A stretch of DNA of 38,099 nucleotides from Chloroflexota bacterium (GCA_005881155.1 VBHN01000184.1:1-38099), one strand, 5' to 3'. Counted from the stretch's first letter, positions 24,537 to 33,406 are shown. Numbers and translations: made by a program. The notes: generated by a model not told the origin, from the sequence alone.

Positions 24537-25022
24537 ATGCGACTGTTCCGCGCCCAGCCCAGGATCGCCCTGGCCGGTGCCGAGGAGGCGGCGGCGATCG
24601 CCGGGCTTTACTCGCGAGCCTGGGACCGCCACCGCGGCCGGCTCGACGAGCGCCTGATCGCCGACCAGACGCCGGCGGCCGAGGAGGTCTCAGCCTGGCT
24701 GAACGGCGGCTTCGAGGTGTTCACCGCCAGCCTCGAAGGCGCGCTCGCGGGCGTCGTCCGCTGCAGCTTTCCAACCGGCACCTGCATGGTCGACCGGATG
24801 GCCGTGGACCCCGACCGGCACAATGCGGGCGTCGGCAGGGCCATGGCGGAGCACGCCATTGCGCGCGCACGCCGGGCAGGCGTGACCAAGGTCTGGGTGC
24901 AGGCGACGCCGAAGCTGGAGGACGTCGTCCAGCTCTACCGCTCGCTCGGCTTCCGCGAGTCGGGCCACCTCCGCGCCCATTATTGGGGCGAGGACGTGAC
25001 CCTCATGGAGCTGCCGCTGTGA
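24537..25022 (+). CDS. GNAT-family N-acetyltransferase
   Basis: A 161-residue single-domain GNAT from ATG 24537. The acetyl-CoA-binding region reads MAVDPDRHNAGVGRAMAEHA, followed by the motif-B-like VQLYRSLGFRESG. The target could be an amino group on an antibiotic, amino acid or protein; nothing in the sequence decides this. It is the first of two GNAT genes, its stop overlapping the next start as GTGA. Its promoter is shared with the divergent TPR/K+ channel operon. Confidence 0.9.
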   Translation: MRLFRAQPRIALAGAEEAAAIAGLYSRAWDRHRGRLDERLIADQTPAAEEVSAWLNGGFEVFTASLEGALAGVVRCSFPTGTCMVDRMAVDPDRHNAGVGRAMAEHAIARARRAGVTKVWVQATPKLEDVVQLYRSLGFRESGHLRAHYWGEDVTLMELPL

Positions 25023-25582
25023 CGCCGGTGCTGACGACCGAGCGCCTGATCCTGCGCGGCGCGGCCGAGACCGACGTGCCGGCACTGCTTCGCTTCTTCG
25101 ACGAGAACCGCGCGCACATGGCGCCCTGGGAGACGTCGCGGCCCGAGGGCTTCCACACCGAGGAGTTCTGGCGCGTGCAGGTCGCTCGCCACCGGCGCGC
25201 GTTCGACGACGGCACGGCGCTGATGCTGTTCCTGTTCCCACGCAGCGACCCGCGCGAAGTTTACGGGCAGGTGTCGTTCACCTCCATCGTGCGGGGGCCG
25301 GCGGAGATGTGCATGGTCGGCTACGCCCTGGCCGAGAAGGCCCAGGGCCACGGTTACATGCACGAGGCTTTGCGGGCGTCGATCGACTACGTCTTCGCGG
25401 AGCTCAACCTGCACCGCGTCAATGCCGCCCTGATGCCGCACAACCTGCGCAGCAACGCCGTCCTGCGCCGGCTGGGCTTCACTGTCGAGGGCTACGCGCG
25501 CGATTACCTGTTCATCGATGGCGCCTGGCGCGACCACGTGCTGACCTCGCTGCTCAACCCGAGCTGGAAATCCCCGGACTAG
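25019..25582 (+). CDS. RimJ/RimL-type GNAT acetyltransferase
   Basis: A 187-residue protein from GTG 25019; the 356-aa track ORF is a shadow that begins in the previous gene. TTERLILRGAAETDVPALLR at the start is the RimJ/RimL signature. VGYALAEKAQGHGYMHEALR is the acetyl-CoA loop, and NLRSNAVLRRLGFTVEGYAR plus DGAWRDHVLTSLL complete the family pattern. Such enzymes acetylate N-terminal residues of ribosomal proteins or small amines. It is translationally coupled to the upstream GNAT and overlaps the end of the convergent phosphodiesterase gene by 29 bp. Confidence 0.9.
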   Translation: MTPVLTTERLILRGAAETDVPALLRFFDENRAHMAPWETSRPEGFHTEEFWRVQVARHRRAFDDGTALMLFLFPRSDPREVYGQVSFTSIVRGPAEMCMVGYALAEKAQGHGYMHEALRASIDYVFAELNLHRVNAALMPHNLRSNAVLRRLGFTVEGYARDYLFIDGAWRDHVLTSLLNPSWKSPD

Positions 25583-27008
25583 CTAGGCGTTCCAGGAGTG
25601 AATTGAGCACCGGGTAGAGGCCCTCGGCCGAGCGCACGGCACTGGCGTCGAGGCCCCACTCGCGCTTTGTCAGCAGGAACGGGTGGAGCTGCTCGCCGCC
25701 CGCCGAACCATGACCGCCCACCTGGTTCTCGAAGTTGACCTGGCGCCCGTCCCGGTAGCGGCCGAAGACGACCAGGTCGCCGGAGTTGGGGAAGGAGTTC
25801 AGGCGCTGGAGCTGGGCGGTCAGGACCCCCGGCTCGTCGAGGCGGGAGAGGAACTCGCGGGCCTCCGGACCCAGCGGGAAGCTCTTCTCGCCGGTGAGGA
25901 GGCGACCCACCTCTCCGTCCTTTACAAGCACGCAGTCGACCCGGTCGAGGCCGGCGACGCGGGCCACCAGCGACGGGAAGCGCCGCTCGATCTCGGCCAG
26001 CTCCAGGCGGCCGGGCAGGTCGGTGAAGTAGACGTGCGCGAGACCGCCCGAGTAGGTGATGGCGACCTTCCCGGCCGGCGGCTCTGAGCTGGCCGGGTGT
26101 CTGCCGCCCCGATGCTCGGTGACCTCCTGGTCCGGCAGCCACTCGGCGACCAGCTCTCCGAGGGTGCGGCCGTCGTTCGCGTTGAACGGTTCGCACTCGA
26201 CCTGGCCGTGGTCCGAGAGAACGACCAGCTCGTAGCGGACGTCGGGATTGTCGAGCCGCGCCTGCGCCACCCAGCGAACTGTGCTGTCGAGGTAACGGAG
26301 GATGCGCCGGGCCCACTCGTCACCGGGACCGAAAGCGTGGGCGGCCTCGTCGAACGTGTAAAAGCAGGAATAGATCACGGGCAGGCCCTCGGCCATCGCC
26401 TGCCGGGTTGCGAAGCGCGTCAGGTGGTGCACGACGCACTCGTGGAAGAGGTCCGCGAAGACGTAGGCCTGGCTCGCCCGCCGCCTGGCCAGTCGCGCCC
26501 CCGCGTACCTGGCCAGGATCCCGAAGCCTGCGCGGCCCGCATGTCGCAGCCAGTGGTAGACGACGACCGGGTTGGTCAGGAAGGGGACGATCACGCGCCG
26601 GTCCGGGTGCTGCTCGTGATGCTCCGTGTAAGCCGGTCCGAAGCGGTCGTCCGCGCCGGCCCGGTAAAGGGCTGCGATGCACGCACCTCCCGTGGTCAGC
26701 GGCCGCCGGCCCTTGAAGTAGCGCTCTGCGACCAGCTCGAAGGTCCCGCCGGCTCCGAAGCCGATGACCGCGCCCAGCTCCTTGTCCCACCAGCGATAGG
26801 AGGGAATGTTCGAGCTGTCGCCGTAGAGGATCCCCGCCTGCGCGAACGGTGTCGTGGACGGCACTCCGCAGCGGTACGGCTGCGCCTGGTAGCCCTCCTC
26901 CGCCAACAGCTTGGCGACGAAGGGCATCGCGCCGGCGGCGACGGCCCGCTCCAGGAGCGCGTGGCTGACGCCGTCGAGGTGGAGGATGACCAGGCCCCGA
27001 CGACTCAT
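25554..27008 (-). CDS. Alkaline-phosphatase-superfamily protein (type I phosphodiesterase/nucleotide pyrophosphatase-like)
   Basis: A 484-residue protein from ATG 27008. Superfamily metal ligands are visible: LHLDGVSHALLERA (first Asp), VPSTTPFAQAG (Thr nucleophile), YTFDEAAHAFGP (Asp and His) and VVLSDHGQVE (Asp-His). A late GGHGSAGGEQLHPFLL provides the last His. No signal peptide is seen, so the enzyme is probably cytosolic, or its N-terminus lies next to the membrane. It likely cleaves a phosphodiester or phosphoanhydride. Its place at the end of the ppk operon suggests a nucleotide or phosphate-related substrate, which is inference. Confidence 0.78.
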   Translation of the reverse strand: MSRRGLVILHLDGVSHALLERAVAAGAMPFVAKLLAEEGYQAQPYRCGVPSTTPFAQAGILYGDSSNIPSYRWWDKELGAVIGFGAGGTFELVAERYFKGRRPLTTGGACIAALYRAGADDRFGPAYTEHHEQHPDRRVIVPFLTNPVVVYHWLRHAGRAGFGILARYAGARLARRRASQAYVFADLFHECVVHHLTRFATRQAMAEGLPVIYSCFYTFDEAAHAFGPGDEWARRILRYLDSTVRWVAQARLDNPDVRYELVVLSDHGQVECEPFNANDGRTLGELVAEWLPDQEVTEHRGGRHPASSEPPAGKVAITYSGGLAHVYFTDLPGRLELAEIERRFPSLVARVAGLDRVDCVLVKDGEVGRLLTGEKSFPLGPEAREFLSRLDEPGVLTAQLQRLNSFPNSGDLVVFGRYRDGRQVNFENQVGGHGSAGGEQLHPFLLTKREWGLDASAVRSAEGLYPVLNSLLERLASPGISSSG

Positions 27009-27031
27009 CCTCGGCCTACCCGACCTGCCGC

Positions 27032-28429
27032 TCAGCCGGAGGTCGATCCGCCCTCGAGGCCGGGCTCGACCATGGTCGCCGGGTCCAGCACCTTGTCGAG
27101 GGTCGCCTCGTCGAGCCCCTTCTCGCGGGCCAGCTCGCGGATCGTTCTGCCCGACCTTCCGGCCTCCTTGGCGATCCTGGCTGCCTCGTCGTAGCCGAGG
27201 ACCGGCGCCAGCGCCGTCGCCAGCATGAGGCCCTTCTCAACCGTTTCCGGGCCGCGCGCCGTGGCCTCGATGCCGTCCACACAGCGGGCGGCGAAGTTGT
27301 TGGCGGAATTCGTCAAGAGGGAGATGGACTCCAGCGCCGTGACGCCGCCCAAGGGCATCATCACGTTGAGCTCGAAAAAGCTGCCCGACTGGCCGCAGAG
27401 GGTCACCGTCAGGTCATTGCCGATGACGCGGGCGCAGGCCATGGTCAACGACTCGACGATGACGGGGTTGACCTTGCCGGGCATGATGCTGCTGCCCGGC
27501 TGCACCTCGGGCAGGTTCAGCTCCCCGATCCCGGCTCGCGGGCCGCTGCCCATCAGCCGGAGGTCACCGGCGATCTTCCAGAGGCTGACCGCGATCGTCT
27601 TGAGGCGGGCGTGGGCCGAGACGAGCGCGTCCAGCGTCGCCTGGGCGTGGAAGTGGTTGGAGCTCTCGCGGAGGGCGAGGCCCGTCGCCCGCGACAGCCG
27701 CTCACAAACCCGGGCGGCGAACTCGGGGTGGGAATTGATGCCGGTGCCCACGGCGGTCCCGCCCAGGGCCACCTCGGCCAGGTCCGCCAGCGCCTGCTCG
27801 GCGCGGCGCTCGCTCTCCTCCAGCTGACCCGCGTAGCCCTTGAACTCCTGGCCGAGGCGGATCGGCGTCGCGTCCGGCAGGTGCGTCCGTCCCGTCTTGA
27901 TGATGGGCATGACCTGTTCGGCCTTGGTGTCCAGCGACAGCTGCAGCCGCCCCAGGGCGGGCCGGAGCTCCTATTTGATCACCAGCCCGGAGGAAAGGTG
28001 GATGGCGGTCGGGATGACGTCGTTGGAGGACTGGCACTTGTTGACGTGGTCGTTGGGATGGACCTCGCCGTCGCCCAGGATCTGGTTGGCGCGGGTTGCG
28101 ATCACCTCGTTGGCGTTGGTGTTGGTCGAGGTGCCCGAGCCCGTCTGGTAGATGTCGATCGGGAACTCGGCGTCCCATCTGCCCTCGGCCACCTCGCCGG
28201 CTGCCTGCGCGATGGCCCGCGCCAGCTCGGGCGGGATCAGTCCCAACTCGCCGTTGACCTCGGCCGCAGCCTGCTTGATCAGCCCGAGGGCCCGAATGAA
28301 GCGGCGCGGGAAGCGGATGCCCGAGATCGGGAAGTTCTGAACGGCGCGCATCGTCGAGGCGCCATAGAGCGCATCGGCCGGGACCTTCATCTCGCCCATC
28401 GAGTCCTTCACGGTTCGGCTGTCTGCCAC
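27032..28429 (-). pseudogene. fumC: Class II fumarase interrupted by an in-frame TAG at codon 153
   Basis: From GTG 28429 the frame gives 465 codons, the normal FumC length. The fumarase motifs are present: [52 protein letters not shown], and GSSIMPGKVNP with the catalytic Ser loop. The frame is interrupted only by TAG at 27971-27973, between SSGLVIK and ELRPALGRLQ. That position corresponds to a variable residue in E. coli FumC (near RKQLIP), so a single base change from AAG, CAG or GAG would explain it. No frameshift is involved. The possibilities are a nonsense mutation, an assembly error or suppression. Other genes here end in TAG, so general recoding is unlikely. Confidence 0.85.
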
Positions 28430-28453
28430 GAAGGGAAAGTCTAGGAAGTTCGC

Positions 28454-28948
28454 CTAGGCGGTCTCGAAATCGGTCAGGAGCTCACGATCGTGCGGGTAGG
28501 TCAGCCGCTCCCTGGCTTCCGGGACCGTCAGCCAGAGCAGCCGGTCCACCTCGTCCGAAGGGACGAAGCGTCCCGACTCGGGGTGCATCAGCCAGTAGCT
28601 GACCACCTTCGGGCGGCCGCGCCGGTCGACGTACTCGGACCTGCCCAGGGGCCGGACCAGGCTCGCCCGCCAGCCTGTCTCCTCGGCCACCTCCCTGATC
28701 GCCGCCGCCTCCAGCGTCTCCCCCTGGTGGAGCTTCCCCTTCGGGAAGCTCCAGTCGTCGTAGGCCGGCCGGTGGACGACGGCCACCTCGCTGCGGCCAT
28801 CCGGCCCGAGCCGCGCCAGGACGCCGCCCGCCGCGCGGACGATCTCCGGTTGCGCTATCCGCTCAGCCCATCCACTCGCGCAGCCGCTTGCTCTCGAGTG
28901 CCGCCCATGCCTTGCGCCACTTCGCGCGCGACTCCTCGGCAGCCACAC
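28454..28948 (-). CDS. NUDIX hydrolase (MutT-like)
   Basis: The conserved domain starts near AQPEIVRAAGGVLARL, about position 28850. The Nudix box GKLHQGETLEAAAIREVAEE and following TGW are intact, and WSFPKGKL before it is typical of MutT1/diphosphoinositol-phosphatase-type members. Preferred substrates would be 8-oxo-dGTP, diadenosine polyphosphates or similar. The listed start (GTG 28948) overlaps the CHAD gene by 86 bp because no later in-frame ATG, GTG or TTG precedes the domain; an ATA at 28858 is a possible non-canonical start. It lacks the C-terminal histidine phosphatase domain of mycobacterial MutT1. It sits between CYTH-CHAD and fumC in the ppk operon. Confidence 0.85.
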   Translation of the reverse strand: MWLPRSRARSGARHGRHSRASGCASGWAERIAQPEIVRAAGGVLARLGPDGRSEVAVVHRPAYDDWSFPKGKLHQGETLEAAAIREVAEETGWRASLVRPLGRSEYVDRRGRPKVVSYWLMHPESGRFVPSDEVDRLLWLTVPEARERLTYPHDRELLTDFETA

Positions 28949-30338
28949 GCTCCATTGCCGCCAGCTGTCCGGCTACGAAGCTGCGCCGGCCAGAGGTATT
29001 CAATCCCCGCAGCCAGGCCTCGGCGGTGACGCTGTCCTGGTGGTCGCCGAGCACCGTCTGCAGCTCGGCGGCGGCCTTGGCGAATTGTGCGGCCGGCTTG
29101 CCGACCACCGGGGCGACGGCCTCGGCCGCGTACCGAGCCCGCTTGGCGAGGATGCGGACCCGGTGCAGCTCGGCGTCGGCCGGCTCTCCGGGCAGCGCCT
29201 GGACGGCCTTGCGGAGCTTCCGCCAGGGGCGGCGCGCAAGCTCGCCGGCGACCTGCTCGGCAGCCATCGTCGCCACCTCGTTCAGAGGCGGAAGGCGTGC
29301 CAGCTGCACCAACCGGTCGAGGAGGTCCAGGTAGCGCTCGGAGTCCATCAGCGCCAGCGCCGCGACGCGCTTGCTCGCGATCTCCTCTTCGAGCCTGCGG
29401 ACAAGCTCGCCCGCCAGCCGCCTGTCGCCCGGCGGAAGCGCCTCGGCGCGACCTCGCAGCCGCTCCTCGAGCACCTCGCCGTCGCGGACCGCTCCCAGCG
29501 CTCCGCCCAAAGCCTTGAGGTCCTCGCTCAGCGACCCCAACGCCTCGACGTCGAGGAGCTTGGCGAAGGTTCGCAGGTTGGAGCGCAGCCGGCGGACGGC
29601 GACGCGGGCCTGGTGGACGTGCTCGGGGTCGCTGCCCAGCCTGACTCCCGGGTCGTGGCGGAGCAGGGCGGCGACCGATTCCTGGACCGCGTGCGCCAGC
29701 AGCTCGCCGGCCGTCGCACCAGTCGACACCGGTCGCGGATCCACCTCCGGAGGCGCGGCGGCCCGCGGCCCGAGAGCGCGGACGTGCTTCGGCGTCCCGT
29801 CCGTCGCTCCCGCGCCCCCTTCTTCGAGCCGGCGCCGGAGTGGTTCCAGCAGCTCGTCGCCGGCCTCCGCGAGCTCGATCTCGATCTCCCGGAAACGGCC
29901 CGCCACCCGGCGGCCCTCGAGCACGGTCACCTCGTCGTCGACGACCTCCGCCAGCTTTCTGCCTTTCGCTCTCAGCCGCGTGATGCGCCTGCGGGTCGAG
30001 AGGCGGGCCACGGGCTCGAGTGGCGCGTGTCGGACGTAGGCCCGGACCACCGCCAGAGCGGCGGCTGGGGCCTTCCCGGCGCCGCCGGGAAAGGTCAGCT
30101 CGGTCCGTTCCAGCAAGGGCCCCGTCGCCGAGGTCGGGAGCTTCAGCGTCCAGCCCTCGCCGGAGCGGTGGCGAAGGCTGCACCCCCAACGGGCCAGCCG
30201 CAGGTCCGGGGTGTCGTGGTAGATGGTCTGCATCCGTACGAACTCCGGCTGTTCGGCCTCCACGCCGGGCAGGATCCCGTCGAGATCGGGCAGCTGGAAC
30301 CCCGGCCCGGCCGAGAGCTTGAGCTCGCGCTCAACCAT
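28863..30338 (-). CDS. CYTH-CHAD domain protein (polyphosphate-associated)
   Basis: A 491-residue protein from ATG 30338. The N-terminal CYTH domain (about 1-200) starts with VERELKLSAG, the ExExK motif, and continues with TIYHDTPDLRLARWGCSLR; this tunnel fold binds triphosphates. The C-terminal CHAD domain (about 215-490) begins near TAGELLAHAVQESVAALLRH and has the conserved EHVHQARVAVRRLRSNLRTF and VRILAKRARYAAEAV helices rich in His and basic residues. CHAD domains bind inorganic polyphosphate and localise to polyP granules. It lies 11 bp downstream of ppk1, which strongly supports a role in polyP metabolism. Confidence 0.94.
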   Translation of the reverse strand: MVERELKLSAGPGFQLPDLDGILPGVEAEQPEFVRMQTIYHDTPDLRLARWGCSLRHRSGEGWTLKLPTSATGPLLERTELTFPGGAGKAPAAALAVVRAYVRHAPLEPVARLSTRRRITRLRAKGRKLAEVVDDEVTVLEGRRVAGRFREIEIELAEAGDELLEPLRRRLEEGGAGATDGTPKHVRALGPRAAAPPEVDPRPVSTGATAGELLAHAVQESVAALLRHDPGVRLGSDPEHVHQARVAVRRLRSNLRTFAKLLDVEALGSLSEDLKALGGALGAVRDGEVLEERLRGRAEALPPGDRRLAGELVRRLEEEIASKRVAALALMDSERYLDLLDRLVQLARLPPLNEVATMAAEQVAGELARRPWRKLRKAVQALPGEPADAELHRVRILAKRARYAAEAVAPVVGKPAAQFAKAAAELQTVLGDHQDSVTAEAWLRGLNTSGRRSFVAGQLAAMERVAAEESRAKWRKAWAALESKRLREWMG

Positions 30339-30349
30339 GGCGGCCCTGG

Positions 30350-32437
30350 CTAATCAACGCCGCCGGCGGCTCGCTCTCGTGCCTGCTCCATGAGGATCTG
30401 CTGGGAGTTGACGCCCGCCTTGGTCGGGACCTTGGTCCAGCCGCCGTCGGCGCCCAGCTCCCAGGCCAGGACGTCATCCTCCAGCGAGATCTCCAGCATC
30501 TCTTCGAGGCGGGCGCAGAGGCCGGCCTCGAAGACGGGGACGACGGCCTCGACGCGCCGGTCGAGGTTGCGCTCCATCAGGTCGGCCGACCCGAGGTAGA
30601 AGTTCACGCCGCGCTTCTCATTGCCGAAGCGAAACAACCGGGAGTGCTCCAGGAAGTGGCCGACCAGGGAGCGCACGCGGATCGTCTCCGAGAGGCCGGG
30701 CACGCCCGGCCGGAGGCAGCAGATGCCACGCACGATGAGGTCGATCTCGGCTCCTCCCGCCGACGCCCGGTAGAGCGCCTCGATGATCTCCGGGTCGACC
30801 AGGTTGTTGACCTTGATCACGATCCGGCCCTTGGGGCCCCTGCCCTCGCGGTCGATCAGCTCCAGGATGCTCGAGCGCAGGGTGGTCGGAGCGACCAACA
30901 GCCGGCGGTACTTGCGCTGCCGGCTGTACCCGGTCAGGAGGTTGAACAGCTCGCTGACGTCGTGCCCGAGCTCGGGATCCCTGGAGAGCAGGCCCAGGTC
31001 CTCGTAGACGTTGGCCGTGGTGGGGTTGTAGTTGCCGGTCCCGATGTGGACGTAGTGGCGGATCCCACTGCCCTCCTGGCGCACGACCAGGCTGACCTTG
31101 GCGTGGGTCTTCAGCCCGACCAGCCCGTAGACGACGTGGACGCCGGCCTCCTCCAGCGCCTGGGCCCACTCGATGTTCGCCTGCTCGTCGCCGCGCGCCT
31201 TCAACTCGACCAGCGCCACCACCTGCTTGCCCAGCTCGGCGGCGTGCACGAGCGCCTTGGCGATCGGGCTGGCGGCCGAGGTCCGGTAGAGCGTCTGCTT
31301 GATGGCCAGCACCTTCGGGTCCCGGGAGGCCTGGTCGATGAGGGCTTCGACCGAGGTCGTGAAGGAGTCGTAGGGGTGCTGGACGAGCAACTCACCGCCG
31401 CGTATCACCGAGAAGATGCCGGCCGGCTCGGCGTGCGTGCCGCGCAGCCGGGCCTGCGTCACGGGGGTCCAGGGCGATGACTTGAGGTCGGGCCGGTCGA
31501 GCTCGTAGAGGGCTCCGAGCCCTCCCAGGTCGAGCAGGCCGGGCACCTCGTAGACGTCCTGCCAGCCCAGCTCGAGCTCGCGAACGAGGAGATCCCGGAT
31601 GGCCTCCGGGAGGGCGGGATCCACCTCCACCCGGACCGCCCGGCCCTGGCGGCGCCGGCGCCGGAGCTCGGTCTGGACGGCCGAGAGGAGGTCCTCCGCC
31701 TCGCTCTCGACCAGGTCGAGGTCGGCGTCGCGGGTGATCCGGAAAGCATGGTGATCGACCAGCTCCATACCCGGGAAGAGGGACTGCAGGTTGAAGGCGA
31801 TCAGCTGCTCCAGGGGTAGGAACCCGGCGCCGTCGGGCAGCTCCGTGAAACGCGGCAGCAGAGGCGGGACCTTGACCCGCGCGAAGCGCTCGACCCGGCG
31901 CAGCGGATCGCGGACGATCACGGCCAGGTTCAGGGAGAGGCGGGGGATGTAGGGGAAGGGATGTGCCGGGTCGACCGCGAGGGGGGTCAGGACCGGGAAG
32001 ATGTGGCGCCGAAACTCGGCCGCCAGGTGCTTCCGCTGGTCCTTGGTCAGCGAGTCCGCGTCGCGGATCCGGACCCCCGCCGCGTCGAGCCCCGGCAGCA
32101 GCTCCTGGTTGAAGAGCCGCATCTGACGGTCGATCAGCCCCTCCACGCGGCGGCGGATCGCGCGCAGCTGGTCGGCCGGGCTCATGCCGTCGGGCGCGGT
32201 CGTCGGCACCGCCGCCAGCACCTGCTCCTGGAGGCCGGCGACGCGGATCTGGAAGAAGTCGTCCACGTTGTTCGAGAAGATGGCCAGGAAATGGACCCGC
32301 TCCAGCAGCGGCAGCCGGCGGTCCTCCGCAATTGCCAGCACCCTCTCGTCGAAGTCGAGCCGGGAAAGCTCGCGGTTGAGGTAGGGAGGTGGCTCGCGGT
32401 CGCCGATCGTCTGCAGAGCTAGCTGGGCGCGGGCCAC
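30350..32437 (-). CDS. ppk1: Polyphosphate kinase PPK1
   Basis: A 695-residue protein from GTG 32437. The start YLNRELSRLDFDERVLAIAE and the FSNNVDDFFQIRVAGL segment are PPK1 hallmarks. VQHPYDSFTTSVEALIDQA, KQTLYRTS, THAKVSLVVRQ (His expected to be phosphorylated) and HIGTGNYNPTTANVYEDLGL are the active-site motifs. PPK1 reversibly makes polyphosphate from ATP at the membrane or granule. TAGCAT lies 6 nt upstream of the GTG, implying a leaderless mRNA. It is the first gene of the minus-strand operon ppk1, CYTH-CHAD, NUDIX, fumC, phosphodiesterase, and is divergent from ppx across 30 bp. Confidence 0.97.
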   Translation of the reverse strand: MARAQLALQTIGDREPPPYLNRELSRLDFDERVLAIAEDRRLPLLERVHFLAIFSNNVDDFFQIRVAGLQEQVLAAVPTTAPDGMSPADQLRAIRRRVEGLIDRQMRLFNQELLPGLDAAGVRIRDADSLTKDQRKHLAAEFRRHIFPVLTPLAVDPAHPFPYIPRLSLNLAVIVRDPLRRVERFARVKVPPLLPRFTELPDGAGFLPLEQLIAFNLQSLFPGMELVDHHAFRITRDADLDLVESEAEDLLSAVQTELRRRRRQGRAVRVEVDPALPEAIRDLLVRELELGWQDVYEVPGLLDLGGLGALYELDRPDLKSSPWTPVTQARLRGTHAEPAGIFSVIRGGELLVQHPYDSFTTSVEALIDQASRDPKVLAIKQTLYRTSAASPIAKALVHAAELGKQVVALVELKARGDEQANIEWAQALEEAGVHVVYGLVGLKTHAKVSLVVRQEGSGIRHYVHIGTGNYNPTTANVYEDLGLLSRDPELGHDVSELFNLLTGYSRQRKYRRLLVAPTTLRSSILELIDREGRGPKGRIVIKVNNLVDPEIIEALYRASAGGAEIDLIVRGICCLRPGVPGLSETIRVRSLVGHFLEHSRLFRFGNEKRGVNFYLGSADLMERNLDRRVEAVVPVFEAGLCARLEEMLEISLEDDVLAWELGADGGWTKVPTKAGVNSQQILMEQARERAAGGVD

Positions 32438-32443
32438 GAAAGG

Positions 32444-32461
32444 ATGCTACCGCCCTATTCT
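32444..32461. promoter_or_regulatory. Back-to-back -10 elements in the 30-bp ppk1/ppx gap
   Basis: On the minus strand TAGCAT (32449-32444) lies 6 nt before the ppk1 GTG. On the plus strand TATTCT (32456-32461) lies 6 nt before the ppx GTG at 32468. Both fit TANNNT spaced for transcription starting at or near the start codon. The opposed polyP-synthesis and polyP-hydrolysis operons thus share one tiny control region. Confidence 0.55.
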
Positions 32462-32467
32462 CGCCCG

Positions 32468-33406
32468 GTGAGGTTGGCGGCGGTCGATGTCGGCAGCAAC
32501 ACCGTCCACCTGTTGGTGGCCGAGGTCGGTGGCGCCCGGCCGGAGCCGGTCGCGCACTTCGTGGAGATGCCGGCGTTGGGCGCCGAAGTCGACCGCACGG
32601 GTCGGATCGGTCCGGTCAAGACTGAGGAGACGATCGCGGCTCTGCGCTCCGTGATCGGCCAGGCCCGCGAGGTTGGCTTCGAGCACCTCCTGGCCGGCGC
32701 GACGGAGGCCGTGCGCAAGGCCGAGGACGGCGCTGATTTCCTGGCTCGGGCCAGCGAGGCGATCGGTGTCCCGCTGCGGCTGATCTCTCCACAGCGGGAG
32801 GCGGAGCTCGATTTCCTCGGCGTGGCCGCTCGCCACGCCTCGCGCCGGCAGTGGCTGATGGGCGATCTCGGAGGCGGCAGCACGGAGCTGGTGGTCGCCC
32901 GGGGCGGGCGGATCGAGACCTGGCGCACGCTGCCGATCGGCTCCGGGGTGCTGGCTTCGCGATATTTGAGCGACCCGCCCCGGCCGGGGGAGCGGGAGGC
33001 GCTTCGCAAGGAGGCCGTCTCTGGGTTGAGCCAGGCGCCGGAATGCGAGCCGGCCAAGCTCGTCTTCACCGGCGGCACGGCCGCCAACCTTCCTCGCATC
33101 CTGTCCCCGAAGCGACCGCCGCAGGTGCTCACGACCCAGACCCTGCTGCGCGCCGAGCAGACCCTGGACTCCGAGCCCGCGGCGGTCCTCGAAGGGCGCT
33201 TCCGGCTCGAGCCGGGCCGGGTGCAGGCGCTCCGGGCGGGCGTTGAGGTGCTCCTGCTGCTCCTCGACTGGGCCGGCCAGGACCGGCTGCACGTCTCCGT
33301 CGAAGGCCTCCGCCAGGGCATGGTGCAGGCGTACCTCGAGAAGGGAGAGGACTGGTGGCGCGAAGGAACTGTCTTGGTGTCACAAGCGATCGGACGGCGG
33401 GGCTAA
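32468..33406 (+). CDS. ppx: Ppx/GppA-family exopolyphosphatase
   Basis: A 312-residue protein. GTG 32468 (MRLAAVDVGSNTVHLLVAEV) is preferred to the track's ATG 32444 because the conserved frame starts there and TATTCT sits 6 nt upstream. Motifs are AVDVGSNTVHLLV (phosphate loop), GATEAVRKAEDG, LMGDLGGGSTELVVARGG and FTGGTAANLPRI, which form the ASKHA-fold active site. At about 310 residues it is the short single-domain type, which hydrolyses polyP ends and/or pppGpp. It is divergent from ppk1 and followed 9 bp later by ABC transporter genes. Confidence 0.93.
   Translation: MRLAAVDVGSNTVHLLVAEVGGARPEPVAHFVEMPALGAEVDRTGRIGPVKTEETIAALRSVIGQAREVGFEHLLAGATEAVRKAEDGADFLARASEAIGVPLRLISPQREAELDFLGVAARHASRRQWLMGDLGGGSTELVVARGGRIETWRTLPIGSGVLASRYLSDPPRPGEREALRKEAVSGLSQAPECEPAKLVFTGGTAANLPRILSPKRPPQVLTTQTLLRAEQTLDSEPAAVLEGRFRLEPGRVQALRAGVEVLLLLLDWAGQDRLHVSVEGLRQGMVQAYLEKGEDWWREGTVLVSQAIGRRG

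Noticed and set aside
27971-27973. Genome-wide reassignment of TAG as a sense codon
   Set aside because: TAG ends several intact genes here at the expected family length (corA, MFS, CAP, LysE), so it functions as stop.
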